Source of the DNA: Andalucia godoyi
Taxonomy: Eukaryota; Discoba; Jakobea; Jakobida; Andaluciidae
Length of the DNA stretch: 64,000 nt
Assembly (NCBI GenBank): GCA_009859145.1
Contig: VRVR01000003.1
Span: forward strand, 248,001 to 312,000
Reading direction: 5' to 3'
Of this stretch, positions 21,001 to 30,297 are shown piece by piece. A program made the translations under genes and the position numbers. Every line of letters begins with the position of its first letter. The first letter of the stretch is position 1. The notes under the pieces were generated by a model, which saw only the letters and a program-made list of their open reading frames with translations, was not told where the DNA came from and did not search any database.

Positions 21001-22211
21001 TTCTCCTGTACTCCCAGTCGATGACGGGTCTGCTGAACTGGACTGTTCGCATGGCAACGGACTCCGAAGCCCAGATGAATTCTGTGGAGCGTCTGTTACA
21101 TTTTTCAGACAACGTCCCTGTGGAGCCCGCTGCAGCTTTGGAAGCAGACGCCAAGGTTCCAGACAGCTGGCCATCGACTGGAAGTGTTGCATTTGACAGT
21201 GTCGTGATGTCGTACCGGGAGGATCGCGATCCTGTTCTCCAAGGCGTTTCCTTTTCTGTGCAGGGAGGAGAAAAGATTGGTGTGGTTGGACGCACAGGCG
21301 CCGGAAAGTCGTCTCTTATGGTCGCGCTGTTCCGACTTTGCGAATTGCGTTCGGGATCCATCTCGATTGATGGCGTGGACATTGCAAAGATTGGATTGGA
21401 TTTACTGCGAAAGCGCGCGCTGTGCATCATTCCTCAGGATCCCTTTCTGTTTTCAGGAACTGTCCGCTCCAATCTCGACCCGTTCGATGATCATGAGGAT
21501 CAAGATGTCTGGCGGGCGCTTGAGCGTGCACATTTGAAAGACGTGGTGGCTGATCTTCCGTTAAAGCTCTCCGCCCCCGTTTCAGAATATGGTGGAAATT
21601 TTTCCACAGGCCAACGTCAGTTGTTCTGCCTAGCGCGTGCGCTTCTTCGCCATGCACGTATCCTTGTTCTTGACGAGGCCACTGCATCCGTGGACGCCGA
21701 CACCGATCGACTGATCCAGCAAACCATCCGCACAGAATTCTCCGAATGTACAATCCTGACCATTGCGCACCGGTTGAATACGATCATTGATTATAGTCGA
21801 GTCATCGTGATGGACAGCGGCAAGGTAGTAGAAATCGGAACACCGGCCGAACTGCTCGGTATGGATCCTCCTGGCGTGTTTGCGGGTATGATTGACCAGA
21901 CTGGTGAACAGAGCGCACGTCATTTGCGGAGTGTTGCGATGCGAATATCGATCGACATCGGCCCCGTTGATGACGGCTCTGCTGCACCTGCTGACGTCAA
22001 CGTAAGCGATATGACCGCCGATGCTCAGTCTTCTGCATTGTTTGGGACAAATGCCGAAGCATCCGAGCAAATGACCTCCACTTTTTCGTCACCCACTCAC
22101 CAGCACTCGGGTTCTCCAGCACACCCAGGCAGCGATGGTGAGCTTGAATGCGTGGCCGTGTCTGCTGCTTCTGGAACGGATGCTGAACAGCCTAATTCCC
22201 CCCACGCTTAG
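18006..22211 (+). CDS. ABCC (MRP-type) full ABC transporter
   Basis: A 1401-aa exporter with the order TMD1-NBD1-TMD2-NBD2 and no TMD0. TMD1 opens near residue 85. NBD1 has Walker A GSVGCGKSS (about residue 476), signature LSGGQKQR (about 565) and Walker B IYFLDDCLSAVD, where Asp replaces the catalytic Glu, as is normal for ABCC NBD1. NBD2 has Walker A GRTGAGKSS (about 1095), signature FSTGQRQLFCLARAL and Walker B ILVLDEATASVD, so it is the hydrolytic site. A Ser/Ala-rich tail of about 100 residues follows. I chose the ATG at 18006 because the upstream 29 codons encode a Phe-rich run unlike homologues. Typical substrates are organic anions and glutathione conjugates; the actual one is unknown. 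Confidence 0.92.
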   Translation: MEEKSVKKQDLGLVPARKAKPEDEAGFVSRMFFAYLTPLMELGKQRPLEESDLARQPRKDDPEVVSAKFDAAWSQVLREDPPEKRSVTSALKIAYGKPFYISGILKFIYDALTFFQPISIGYIIAFVANPNPSYVGYIWVAALFVSMIIQAFVINVYFYRVMKSGMHARTGLVSAIYRKALVLSNAARQGMTVGEITTLMSVDTSKIEALAAFLHVIWSGCLQIVAALALLYVLLGPSTFAGFGMMLLLLPAQGRVTTILGKLRKETMRFTDKRVKTINEVMQGIRVIKFFAWESSFAQRILDIRAAEIVKVRASALVRAGNTALLMLSPTFVAVVTFEVYAASGNELTADIVFPALVLFNILRFPLMMLPMVIAGLAEAKVSVSRIGKFLQASELEASHVVQECTEANAAVFVSDAEFTWGAVKNNGKTSTAAFTAPSAASSPSSPNSPQDERRAATLRGINFQAPRGKLVAVVGSVGCGKSSLLSAILGEMQRNRGVVEISGSKAFVPQEAWIQNASLKDNILFGAPFDNDKYKRTIQVCALERDIEMLPAGDLTEIGERGINLSGGQKQRVNLARAVYADVDIYFLDDCLSAVDSHVGRHIFDQCISKELEKKTRILVTHQLQFVPRADLVVVMKEGEIVESGLPSELMHKENGLYQNMMLNYSGADASESAESAAAAVAADEGADVKKASVSASAAVAPVAKPADDAAKGKLVSQEDRETGTVSRKVAKGYLVAAGGVAMCSLIGVLYLIVQGFRVASDIWLAIWSADTLTFSAHQYMMVYGLLALGTGIFELAKGLTFAFAGVWAAISLHTNAMARVLRAKMSFIDATPVGRILNRFSKDVDTVDNVLPVSLQSFLNVFLMVFSFLIVICVIIPYFCIVLVPLLAIYYYEQEFYRHSSRELKRLDSVSRTPLYSHFSETLGGLSTIRAYGHQQDFAVQNNERLGRNLRAYWAQVLSQRWLGIRLELLAAWVVGFVALFVVIAGSSLNDGLAGLVLLYSQSMTGLLNWTVRMATDSEAQMNSVERLLHFSDNVPVEPAAALEADAKVPDSWPSTGSVAFDSVVMSYREDRDPVLQGVSFSVQGGEKIGVVGRTGAGKSSLMVALFRLCELRSGSISIDGVDIAKIGLDLLRKRALCIIPQDPFLFSGTVRSNLDPFDDHEDQDVWRALERAHLKDVVADLPLKLSAPVSEYGGNFSTGQRQLFCLARALLRHARILVLDEATASVDADTDRLIQQTIRTEFSECTILTIAHRLNTIIDYSRVIVMDSGKVVEIGTPAELLGMDPPGVFAGMIDQTGEQSARHLRSVAMRISIDIGPVDDGSAAPADVNVSDMTADAQSSALFGTNAEASEQMTSTFSSPTHQHSGSPAHPGSDGELECVAVSAASGTDAEQPNSPHA

Positions 22212-22902
22212 AGAGAGAGTGTGTGTGTGTGTGCGTGTGTGTGTGTACTTTCCCCGATGTTAAACGCCCGTCCTCAATTCTGAACTTCCCACCTCCGCTT
22301 ACTACCTTCTAACTGAAACCTCACCCCAGATTTTTGGCGTTCCCACAGCAGCATCAGTCCAACAAGTAGCTTTACCTTGGGAGACTGACGAGTCTGCACA
22401 ACAACAGAGTAAAAAATCCACCATACTGCCATCGAAACAACAGTACTGGCACAAACGTATCAGCAACTACTGTCATTCGCATCGTGTTCTACCAGAATGG
22501 AGGGACATTTTCCTGGAAAACGGATGGTCAGGTGGTAGAGAAGAAGCGCACGACAGCGCATGAGTGAGTTAGCACACCACCTTTGCATTGAACCGCGACC
22601 TGCACACCACTGCCGCGACGGTGGAGACAACTACGCAAATGGCGTGCGGCTGCAAGCGGCTGCGTCGCACCACGGATAGATGACAGTCTCTTGGTTGTTT
22701 TGGTCGACCCTCAATTTTAACAACAGGGAATCCGCAGCTGCCAACTCAGCCATGCTATCCGCAGACACCCAAAACGGGCCGAACACGTGAAGATTTGGGT
22801 TGGGGCCTGGAGGGTAGCGTACTGTACGCAAGACTCAGCAAAAAGTGCCTGACAGTCCGTAACTCAGCGTTTCGAAGCTCTGTGTGCCGAGACCAAACAT
22901 AA
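22212..22902. other. Gene-free interval with a GT microsatellite
   Basis: A (GT)n run lies at about 22220-22246, right after the ABC transporter stop. The rest shows no supported gene or RNA. Confidence 0.6.
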
Positions 22903-23463
22903 CGCCTACACTATACACTGAACATGCGTATCTACGAATAGACATGCATATTCAATCTTGCATCCCGTTGCCGGGAAGGGTATAGGCCCCCAACAGGCCT
23001 TGCTGGCGTTCTTCAGATAGATGTTCCGCGCTCCGTTCCCAATCTCGATCAATCGGTGAGCCACTTTCTCAGCGTGGCACGTTGTTCCTGAGAAGGGTGC
23101 ATTTTGATTCTGACGGCCCTAGCAGCAGGCATAGCGACACGTGGTCTCTTAGGAGGTCTGCGGGACCTAGGAGGCCCTGCATCGATCGGCGTAGGCGTAG
23201 GCGTAGGCGAATGCGTCATCCCAGCGCACTCACGCCCATATTTGAATTAATAAAGTGAAACCAACAAATGATAGAATAGATGGCTACGGATGCTGCGTTA
23301 AAGAGTGTCGAATATGCGGAGCCTGTGTCACAGGCTGAATTCTGGCCGAGCGTGCGTAAGCACGAATGTCTGTGAAGCAAACGTGCTAGTGTCGACCAAT
23401 ATCGACCGTGTCTGTTTATGTGTGCTTCCATATGCATGACAATCACGTGTTATTATTCAACGG
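22903..23463 (+). repeat. Dispersed repeat B, copy 2
   Basis: Begins CGCCTACACTATACACTGAA and ends TTATTATTCAACGG. It contains a tandem GCGTAG hexamer run (about 23181-23205) and a near-perfect hairpin AGCCTGTG-T-CACAGGCT near 23320. It is about 80-90% similar by eye to 41208-41836 and to the reverse complement of 7547-7910. Its CAACGG end stops 79 bp before the MED7 start codon. Confidence 0.88.
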
Positions 23464-23542
23464 AACCGAAAACACAACAAGACGAGAGAATCGAGTCGAT
23501 AACAAATACAAAAAGTAATAGAAATAATAGAAGCAGACAAAA

Positions 23543-24076
23543 ATGCAAGCATCCGGATTCCCTGCTCCTCCAGCGCACTATCGCGAATACGAGTCTGGAG
23601 AGACTCCATATGGAACCACTGCTCCCAGTGTTCCTCTTGTCATTTTTGGTGAGACTCGAAAGCCCGTTCCGTGGCCGGACAGTGCTTCCAATCACAGCAC
23701 CATTTCATTTCTTTCCGAGACTCTTGCTCCAAGAGAGACACCAGTTGAGGGTGATCTAAGACCGAAATTGCACGAGTTGCTGAGTTTTCTTATTCAGACT
23801 TATGCGAAACTCATTGCGCCGTCTGCAGCGACATCGACGACCACCGCGGCATTGCTGACGACGGCCGAGAACACAATGTATGAGATTTATCATGTTCTGA
23901 ACGCGTATCGGCCGCGAATGGCCCGAGCACAGGCTCTTGATCTTATCACTGCGCAGATCACACACGTGTCCAACACCCTCGATTCTTGCTCTGCCGCACT
24001 GCACAATGTCCAAGTCATGGTGCAGTCCGCGTATGAAACCGAAAACGCCGCGTCCTTGAACGCCAGCGAGTCGTAA
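23543..24076 (+). CDS. MED7: Mediator complex subunit 7
   Basis: A 177-aa middle-module subunit of the RNA polymerase II Mediator. The N-terminus SGFPAPPAHYREYESGETP matches the conserved PPPP..Y(I/R)(K/E)(E/Y)(Y/F)T motif that contacts MED21/MED31. The segment LRPKLHELLSFLIQTYAKLI corresponds to the helix beginning KKELRKLN.S. NAYRPRMARAQAL is the MED7 hallmark NEYRPHQARETL. A helical C-terminus and a polar tail follow. Length is close to the family. Repeat B copy 2 sits just upstream, so part of its promoter may derive from that element. Confidence 0.88.
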   Translation: MQASGFPAPPAHYREYESGETPYGTTAPSVPLVIFGETRKPVPWPDSASNHSTISFLSETLAPRETPVEGDLRPKLHELLSFLIQTYAKLIAPSAATSTTTAALLTTAENTMYEIYHVLNAYRPRMARAQALDLITAQITHVSNTLDSCSAALHNVQVMVQSAYETENAASLNASES

Positions 24077-24270
24077 CCAGCCGAGCTGATCATTGGATGT
24101 GTGTATATATTCGTACTCCGATTTCCTAACTCCTATGTTTCCTGTTTATTATTGTAAAAAACTCATGCTTCGCTGGCGTTGCGACACGAGCAATCTCTGT
24201 TTTTTGGGTGGTCTTTTATTTGCTTGGCGTGTTTTTTTTTTCACTTTTTACTTTTTGCAAGATGCTTGTT

Positions 24271-24642
24271 CTAAAAGACATGAACGAGGTCGTACATCAG
24301 AGTCCACGATAGAATGAACGTGAGAAGCGGCGATGTAAAGTCGGAAAACCAGCTCGAGGAGGAAGTCAGCAATGGAGCAGGCTTGCCGAGTTTGAGATGG
24401 ATTCTTCTGCTCCACATATTCTTCAAGAACGCACAAGATACGAAATGGCACACAATGAACACAGCTATGCCCGGAATCCCTTCGAGGCCAAACACACCCG
24501 TCACAGACCCAACCACAAGCGAAGAAAATATCAGCGCTCGGTCGAGAAGCTGCCGATTTGCATCCAGAATTTCCGGAACTATCTGGTCAACGCTTATGCT
24601 GCTGCTGCTGCTGCTCCTCGTTGTGTTCGACCTATTTGACAT
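24271..24642 (-). CDS. EMC6: ER membrane protein complex subunit 6
   Basis: A 123-aa membrane protein of the EMC insertase, from the ATG at 24642; a second in-frame ATG at 24720 would add 26 residues. After a Ser-rich N-terminus, the ILDANRQLLDRALIFSSLVVG region matches EMC6 (N..VL...R). Three membrane segments follow: LVVGSVTGVFGLEGIPG, IAVFIVCHFVSCAFL and LLTFILSWTLMYDLVHVF. The final WT(L/F)(M/L)Y..VHV(Y/F) is diagnostic. It converges on MED7 with about 194 bp between stops. Confidence 0.88.
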   Translation of the reverse strand: MSNRSNTTRSSSSSSISVDQIVPEILDANRQLLDRALIFSSLVVGSVTGVFGLEGIPGIAVFIVCHFVSCAFLKNMWSRRIHLKLGKPAPLLTSSSSWFSDFTSPLLTFILSWTLMYDLVHVF

Positions 24643-24931
24643 TTTCTTGTTCCCCTCCACGAACAATTTTTTTCCGTAAAGCGCGACCTTTCTGGATTCC
24701 GACTCGGAATGCGAATGCACGGAAATGCTGCAACTTGCAAGCTTCCCGATCGACCCATCGATCCACTGCCAACACCAGCGGCAAGGGAAAAGCCAAAACT
24801 ACAACCGCGATCGAAAAGAAGAAGAAAAAAAAAACAGGTGGCAGTTCGGGACAGTGGTGCATCTTAGAGGGGACATAATAAGAGCACGACGCGAAATTTA
24901 TGTGCGAGTGTACAAGCATCCATACATGCAA

Positions 24932-27160
24932 TTACGGAATACGGGACTTGGCACGACGGGAATCTCGCATGAGCCTGGAGGCGGCGATTTTGAGAGAAAG
25001 AGACGAGAGCGAAAAGTCTTTGGTGCTCGTGATGCGGAGACTGTGCATGACTGCGTCGGGAATGCGCTCCAACGGGCGCGGATGGGGCCCGTACAACACC
25101 AAGCCGTTTCGATCGTACACGCACCCATGCGCACGACACAGCCAGTGTGCATCCACCTTGTCCCAGAAAAGCTGACAGACAGTGGGGGGCGGCGCTGAGG
25201 ACGAAGGAGGAACGAGGGGCTGCGTGGCGTTTAGCGACGGAACCCTCAGAGCTACAAATGCGGATTCGTCTGGTTCTCCAGATCGCGATATTGCCCAGAT
25301 TTCATTCTCCTCCTCTTCCTTTTCCTGCTGCAAGACCTCGTCCATCTCGCTCCGCCTTCGACCAGACGCCAACGACGCCGCGACACGGACAAGACACCCG
25401 TCTCCGACATTCAGATTTTCGATGGCCTCGGAAAACGATGGCAGTTCACTGGTGCTGGGTATGAAAGGTGCTTGCTCGCTGATAAGATCCTGTGACATCG
25501 TCCTAGATGGGGAATGAAACTTTAGCTTGTTCGCTAAGCTCTTTTCGGTCTGTGAATCCAGTCGAGAGAAGGACAGCAGACGCCCCCACGACGAGACTTT
25601 CTGGAGGATTGAAGGTATTTTCGAGACCTGCAAAACCTCGGAAAGTGCTCGATAGGCAAGCAGTCTGCCCGCTACGCTGCCCCAAGTGAGCCCGTAAGGT
25701 CCAAATCCAGTTGCAAAGCCGATTCCGTCGCAGATGTCCACGATCGGCAGACCATCGGACGTGGAAAAGGACTCGGACACCCAGCGGGATTGCACAATGT
25801 CTAATCCCCACCCACGATCAATCAAAGCCTGGAGGGCGTCGTACTGCACATCCGGGAGCTGAGAGTGCGGTTGAGTGACCTTGCACGGTGTCGAGTAAGC
25901 AAGCAAGTTTCTGCCGACCCAACGGAAATTGACGAACGTGGACTTTGATTCGCACTCGTAATCTGCAGTGATCGGCTCCACATACAAGTTGGTCAAGACC
26001 ACAGGGAAACTGGGAAATACAGAGTGCGCAGCCTCCAGAGACGGGTCAGCCAGTCCGGCCTCCACGCGATCTGCACTGCTTGTTGGGAGAAGGCGGCACG
26101 CAATGACGGTATTGGTCACGGTTCGTAACGATTGAGAGATGCGAGAAATCACAGCCAACGGGTTTTGGTGCGAGTGGATAGGGGTGTGGGTGGCGAGCAC
26201 GATAAACTTGCAGCGAACCGTGCTGCCATCTTCAATCTCCACAAACCAAGGATACTGTGCGGCAGCAATATCTGGATGATGAGAAGTAGCGTCTTTGTCG
26301 GCTATGCGGCCAAAGTCAACGACGCGGGACTGATGAAACACCCTAGAACCGTTTCGCTTAATTCGCGTCACAAACGAGAACATAAGCTTGATCGGATGCA
26401 CGGCAGCCTGGTTTCGAATCACTGTGCTTTGAACGGGCAGCTTGAAATTCCGAAAGGCCGTTGCAACCTTTTCATGCTCCACGCTGGGAAGCTCTGCAAT
26501 ATCTAAGCCAATGGCCTTGAGATAAGCTTGCTGCTCCTGGGGGTTTGGGGTATCTGGGCGGTGCAACGTTGTGAGTAAGAAATCGCTGCGTTGGAACACG
26601 GGAGCAAGACCTGCTGCTGCATCACTGCAATCAACCTCGATTGTCTCCAAGTAGTCAATGGAATCCGCAAGAAGTTGCCGAACCTGTGATTCGGTTTCAA
26701 AATCTGCGTGTGCTGATGCGGACGAAGTCGGATGCCTGCGGAACAAGCGGCTTGGGAAAGGAACTGATGTCAAGATTCCACACGAGTGATGCGTTGCTCC
26801 TTGCGTGCCCATCATCCGTGATTCGACAACCGCCACCTTCACTCCACAATTACTGAGCTCTAGTGCGCATGAGAGACCGGTGATCCCTCCTCCGACGACG
26901 CACACGTCTGCAGTGATGTCACCGACCAACCGGCGAATCGTTTCTGCCGGGAAAGATCCAACCAAGTCCGAGCTCCACAAACACGACTTTGACACCGGTC
27001 GATGGTAGTCATCCCCATTATGGGGCAGCAGTTCTTGGTCCAGCAGTAACTGCTTCCGTTGTTCCTTCTCTACAGGATCAAAGTTCTGTGACATTTTCGA
27101 TTGTGGCTGAACGGACTTTCGGTTCCTCTCTACCTGAGCGGCCAACGGAAAAAAATGCAA
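24932..27160 (-). CDS. FAD-dependent oxidoreductase (DAO fold) with degenerate C-terminal Rieske domain
   Basis: 742 aa, or 720 aa if the second Met at 27094 is used. The FAD-binding Rossmann motif is VCVVGGGITGLSCALELSNCG followed by the acidic strand end VAVVES. The DAO core extends to a second FAD segment DGIGFATGFGPYGLTWG. After an acidic linker the C-terminus resembles the Rieske domain of the bacterial YhfW type. The second half CRAHGCVYDRNG...YGPHPRPL is clear, but the C-T-H ligand motif of the first half is replaced by Pro-rich sequence. A [2Fe-2S] cluster therefore probably cannot form. Substrate is unknown; YhfW-type relatives act on amines or amino acids. It may have been acquired from bacteria, which is inference. 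Confidence 0.82.
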   Translation of the reverse strand: MHFFPLAAQVERNRKSVQPQSKMSQNFDPVEKEQRKQLLLDQELLPHNGDDYHRPVSKSCLWSSDLVGSFPAETIRRLVGDITADVCVVGGGITGLSCALELSNCGVKVAVVESRMMGTQGATHHSCGILTSVPFPSRLFRRHPTSSASAHADFETESQVRQLLADSIDYLETIEVDCSDAAAGLAPVFQRSDFLLTTLHRPDTPNPQEQQAYLKAIGLDIAELPSVEHEKVATAFRNFKLPVQSTVIRNQAAVHPIKLMFSFVTRIKRNGSRVFHQSRVVDFGRIADKDATSHHPDIAAAQYPWFVEIEDGSTVRCKFIVLATHTPIHSHQNPLAVISRISQSLRTVTNTVIACRLLPTSSADRVEAGLADPSLEAAHSVFPSFPVVLTNLYVEPITADYECESKSTFVNFRWVGRNLLAYSTPCKVTQPHSQLPDVQYDALQALIDRGWGLDIVQSRWVSESFSTSDGLPIVDICDGIGFATGFGPYGLTWGSVAGRLLAYRALSEVLQVSKIPSILQKVSSWGRLLSFSRLDSQTEKSLANKLKFHSPSRTMSQDLISEQAPFIPSTSELPSFSEAIENLNVGDGCLVRVAASLASGRRRSEMDEVLQQEKEEEENEIWAISRSGEPDESAFVALRVPSLNATQPLVPPSSSAPPPTVCQLFWDKVDAHWLCRAHGCVYDRNGLVLYGPHPRPLERIPDAVMHSLRITSTKDFSLSSLSLKIAASRLMRDSRRAKSRIP

Positions 27161-27794
27161 ATATACAATAATAACCTAATAAACGAATTTGCAGAACGCA
27201 CATTCCTGAAGGAAGCAGTGCTGTGTGATACTTGGGTGATAAAAAAGTCTTTTCTTTTTATTATCATTATTATTAAATCTGAGCTTGTCGATTGAAGTGT
27301 GTTGTCGAACTTCCAGTACTACTTGCAAGTTTCGTGCGTATCGCGCACGTTCGACAAACGCACAAGATCATGTTCTTTTTCCTCCACCAATGCGTCCGCC
27401 TTTTCTCGACGACTCCAATTTTGTTTTGATGCACATTGTGGTTTTTGCTTTCTGGCGGAACCACAGAGGTCTGTTGAACACTTATGAGGGTCGCTCCAGA
27501 CATGCACGACGACGATCTCTGTCGCTGATCGTCATCATGTTCGCAGGAAGTCGCAATGTCCGTCACTTTGGAACAGAGGCGACTTGAACGGCGATAGTGA
27601 TATTATTAATTTTAATTCTTAAAAATGATGTGTTTGTATTTACTATTCAACTGTTCTGGCATGCTGCAATGTGCACAGCTTGTTGCACACAACCTTGCCC
27701 TTTGCCTAGCGCAATCTTCTTGCAAGGATGCTTCTTCTTTTCTTTTTTTCTTTCTTTTTTTTTCCTTTTCTTGCTTGCTTACTTCTGCTTCTTG
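27161..27794. other. Gene-free interval
   Basis: Upstream of the oxidoreductase and downstream of the CCCH gene. It holds short shadow frames and a T-rich tract at about 27735-27780. No gene is supported. Confidence 0.5.
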
Positions 27795-28313
27795 TTATCT
27801 TTTCTGGACAATGCGTGCATTCTTAAGAAATGATGGTAGTATATCATCGTCGTCGCCGTCGTCATTATACACGACAGTGCTCTTTTCATCTCTATTATCT
27901 TTCACCGCGATCTTTTCCATTTCTGATTCTTTGGTGGATAACGAATCCGAAGACATGGATCGCTTCGGAGCCTTCCAAACCATTGATCCTGGATTCTGTC
28001 TTTTCCTATTCATCATAAGCATTCTCTGCTGTTTTTCATTCTGGATCTGTTCTTTGCGCTGTTGTCTCTCCAGAAGTCGAGCCGACCGCTCTTCTGCAAG
28101 AACGTCTGCAGACTTGAAAACATGCTCGTCCGGACAATTCGCATCAAAACACTCACCCCGGAGAAACTTGGCACAAACTGGCCGAAAGACGTTCTTCAAA
28201 GGGCTACCTCCAGGTGCAGGAACAGACGCAGCAGGATTTGGCACAACCAACAACGACGCAGACGCGGGCGCGGAGGACGCTGACAGTGCTGGGGAGGCAG
28301 TTGATGAAGACAT
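27795..28313 (-). CDS. Small CCCH zinc-finger protein
   Basis: 172 aa. The N-terminus is Ser/Ala/Pro-rich. A single CCCH finger follows: CAKFLRGECFDANCPDEH (C-x7-C-x4-C-x3-H), near residues 47-64, the type that binds single-stranded RNA. A charged helix (LLERQQRKEQIQNEKQQRM) and an acidic DDGDDDD stretch before the C-terminus follow. A stop upstream in frame supports this start, although an upstream exon is possible. A nuclear RNA-processing role is likely from the domain alone. Confidence 0.6.
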   Translation of the reverse strand: MSSSTASPALSASSAPASASLLVVPNPAASVPAPGGSPLKNVFRPVCAKFLRGECFDANCPDEHVFKSADVLAEERSARLLERQQRKEQIQNEKQQRMLMMNRKRQNPGSMVWKAPKRSMSSDSLSTKESEMEKIAVKDNRDEKSTVVYNDDGDDDDILPSFLKNARIVQKR

Positions 28314-28573
28314 CCCACACCTGCACCATTCCTGGCTCGTGGTATCCGTCAGCGCGCTCGGTCTTGCGACGGAAGCCGATGAAGAAGGCGGGTTTTGTTG
28401 ACGAGAACTGCAGCATCATTTCCACGGTTTTTTTTGTTTTTTTTGTTTTGTTGAAATACATTATAGCATAGCACAAGACAACATTCCGGAATGCAAAAAA
28501 AGAAGGGGGGGGAAAAAACGACGGCGACAACAACAACATGGAACATGAAAAAAAAAAAAGACATTTGAAACCA

Positions 28574-28963
28574 TTAATCGAAAGCCACAAAGACAAGAGG
28601 ACAAGAGAAAGGAAGGAACCAAGAAACGTACGCGACGGCGGCTTTCAGTTTCTGCAGTGCGGAAGCCTGAGCCTTTAGTTTTTCGATTCGTTTTCGAGCT
28701 GTGAGTAAGGTTACGATCCGCGTCATTTGTTTGACAACTTGCAGCTTCTCAGACGACATTTTCCCTGATACTGTCTTGTTGTTTTCTTCTTCTTCCTCTT
28801 CTGATGGCTCCTGTCTGCATGGTGCAGTCCGTGCAGGATTTGGGTCGCTTTCTAACGGCTTCTCTGCGTTGCCGCTATCAACATCAACATCACCATCACC
28901 ATGACCTTCTTCTTGTCTCGGATTCACACAATCTTCAATAGGAACCCTTTCTCTCTCTTCCAT
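28574..28963 (-). CDS. Small acidic, helical protein of unknown function
   Basis: Not recognised. From the ATG at 28963 it gives 129 aa: an acidic, Asp/Glu/Gly-rich N-terminal half, then a Lys-rich amphipathic helix (LLTARKRIEKLKAQASALQK). A possible GTACGT donor site occurs near 28629 just after KLKAAVA, so the last ~20 residues may be intron read-through. If so, the transcript may continue toward the CCCH gene. Confidence 0.35.
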   Translation of the reverse strand: MEERERVPIEDCVNPRQEEGHGDGDVDVDSGNAEKPLESDPNPARTAPCRQEPSEEEEEENNKTVSGKMSSEKLQVVKQMTRIVTLLTARKRIEKLKAQASALQKLKAAVAYVSWFLPFSCPLVFVAFD

Positions 28964-28975
28964 ATTCCAAACGAA

Positions 28976-29006
28976 TCCAATCCAATCCAATCCAATCCAA
29001 TCCAAC
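28976..29006. repeat. (AATCC)n pentanucleotide microsatellite
   Basis: Six or so tandem AATCC units lie immediately upstream of the small acidic gene, in its probable 5' leader. Confidence 0.8.
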
Positions 29007-29182
29007 CAAATCTAGTCAGGAAAAAGAAATTTGAATAAAATCAAGAACAATGAAGACCTACTGCGATAATCGTACTCCACACTATCATTTTGGTCGGGTT
29101 TGCCGAACTCGCCAGCATCAAAGCCGCTGCCGCTTATCTATTGCGATACGGTGTGATGAAGCAATCTACAGCGCACGTAAAT

Positions 29183-29796
29183 CAACTCCGTCCACACGAT
29201 GCCCGATTCGTTTCGTCCCATTTTGATCATGAATTCGCTATAAACACGCAGCCGCGTTGCATTCTCGCACAGCGACGCTCATTTCTTATTTTTATTTTTG
29301 TTGTTATTGTCCATGCAACGCACCATGTACGTCACGCCCGCAACGCTGCGCAAGACCCATGACAATCTCCACCGCCACCTTCCGGCGCTGGGCCGCCGCC
29401 AGGAAAGATCGCCAAGGCGACAACGACGTGGCAGATGTTGACGCGGGGCCATTATCAATTCCAACAGCGGATGCTCTGCAAATCGCGCGAATTCGCGGGG
29501 CGGCAGGCGTCGATTGTGACTTGTGACGGAGGTGTGCACGTCTAAAACATGCGGCCGTTGCGCGGAAATCCATCGCAAGCTGTGTGGAAACAAGGTGTGT
29601 TTTGTTGCCCATCGTGCACATGCATGAGCGACCACGATTGGAACGGTGCACCCGACATCTATCTTGAGAACGTCTCTCATGCCGAGGGGCATGTTGTGGC
29701 CTACCCCGTTCCCAATCATGCTGTGCATGTCGGGTTGCAACATTGATTATGGGTGATCAGCGACGATTGTCCGTGGGTTAGTGTACAATGTAGGCG
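29183..29796 (-). repeat. Dispersed repeat A, copy 2 (inverted relative to copy 1)
   Basis: Reverse complement of 14464-15077 without indels. All three open frames of copy 1 are reproduced with identical predicted proteins, for example the 154-codon frame at 29279-29743. The flank 29135-29182 retains gapped similarity to about 15120-15175. It sits between the small acidic gene and the 3' side of the kinesin gene. Confidence 0.9.
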
Positions 29797-30297
29797 AATA
29801 ACAATACTATATGTACAAACTAAATAAATAAAAAAGCAGCAGGTGAGGAAACAAATATGGGGCTATTCACGAGCTTGTCGCACAAAGACGAATGGTCCGC
29901 GCAACCTTTCCATCATGTGAGACAAACGGACATTTTGCGACATCCCCAATCCAGCTTGTTTCATCAACGAATCAAGGCCATTTCGTGTCAATAGTCAGTA
30001 CGCATGGACGCGGAATCCGGGATCCTTCGTCCATGAACGGTGGAAACGTTCACGCCTGCAAGAACCACGGAGCCAGATAAACGTAGCACTCGGTGGAATA
30101 CGAAAAAGGAAGGAAAGCCAGGTTTTTACATGTGCCCGGAAGGAATATTGACACTTCTTGCTGTGGAGAGTGCGTGCAAAAAACCGACGAGAATGGTGGG
30201 TGGAATTACAAAAAAACGGGTCTCGGAAACCCTGCTTGCTGGAGAGATTGGAAAAGGGGGCAGACAGAGAGTGGTTTCGACGCCGTACCTTTTACAT
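29797..30297. other. Interval downstream of kinesin-13
   Basis: Only short, non-conserved frames on both strands. This is probably kinesin 3' sequence; I see no gene or RNA. Confidence 0.5.

Noticed and set aside
22520-22580. Sequence with GGTGGTAGAG resembling a tRNA D arm
   Set aside because: No anticodon or TPsiC arm follows at the right spacing.
23216-23446. 76-codon minus-strand frame in repeat B copy 2
   Set aside because: The frame is not conserved in copies 1 and 3, where indels and substitutions break it.
28976-29006. AATCC repeat as an interstitial telomere
   Set aside because: The unit is a pentamer unlike TTAGGG-type repeats, short, and sits in a gene leader.
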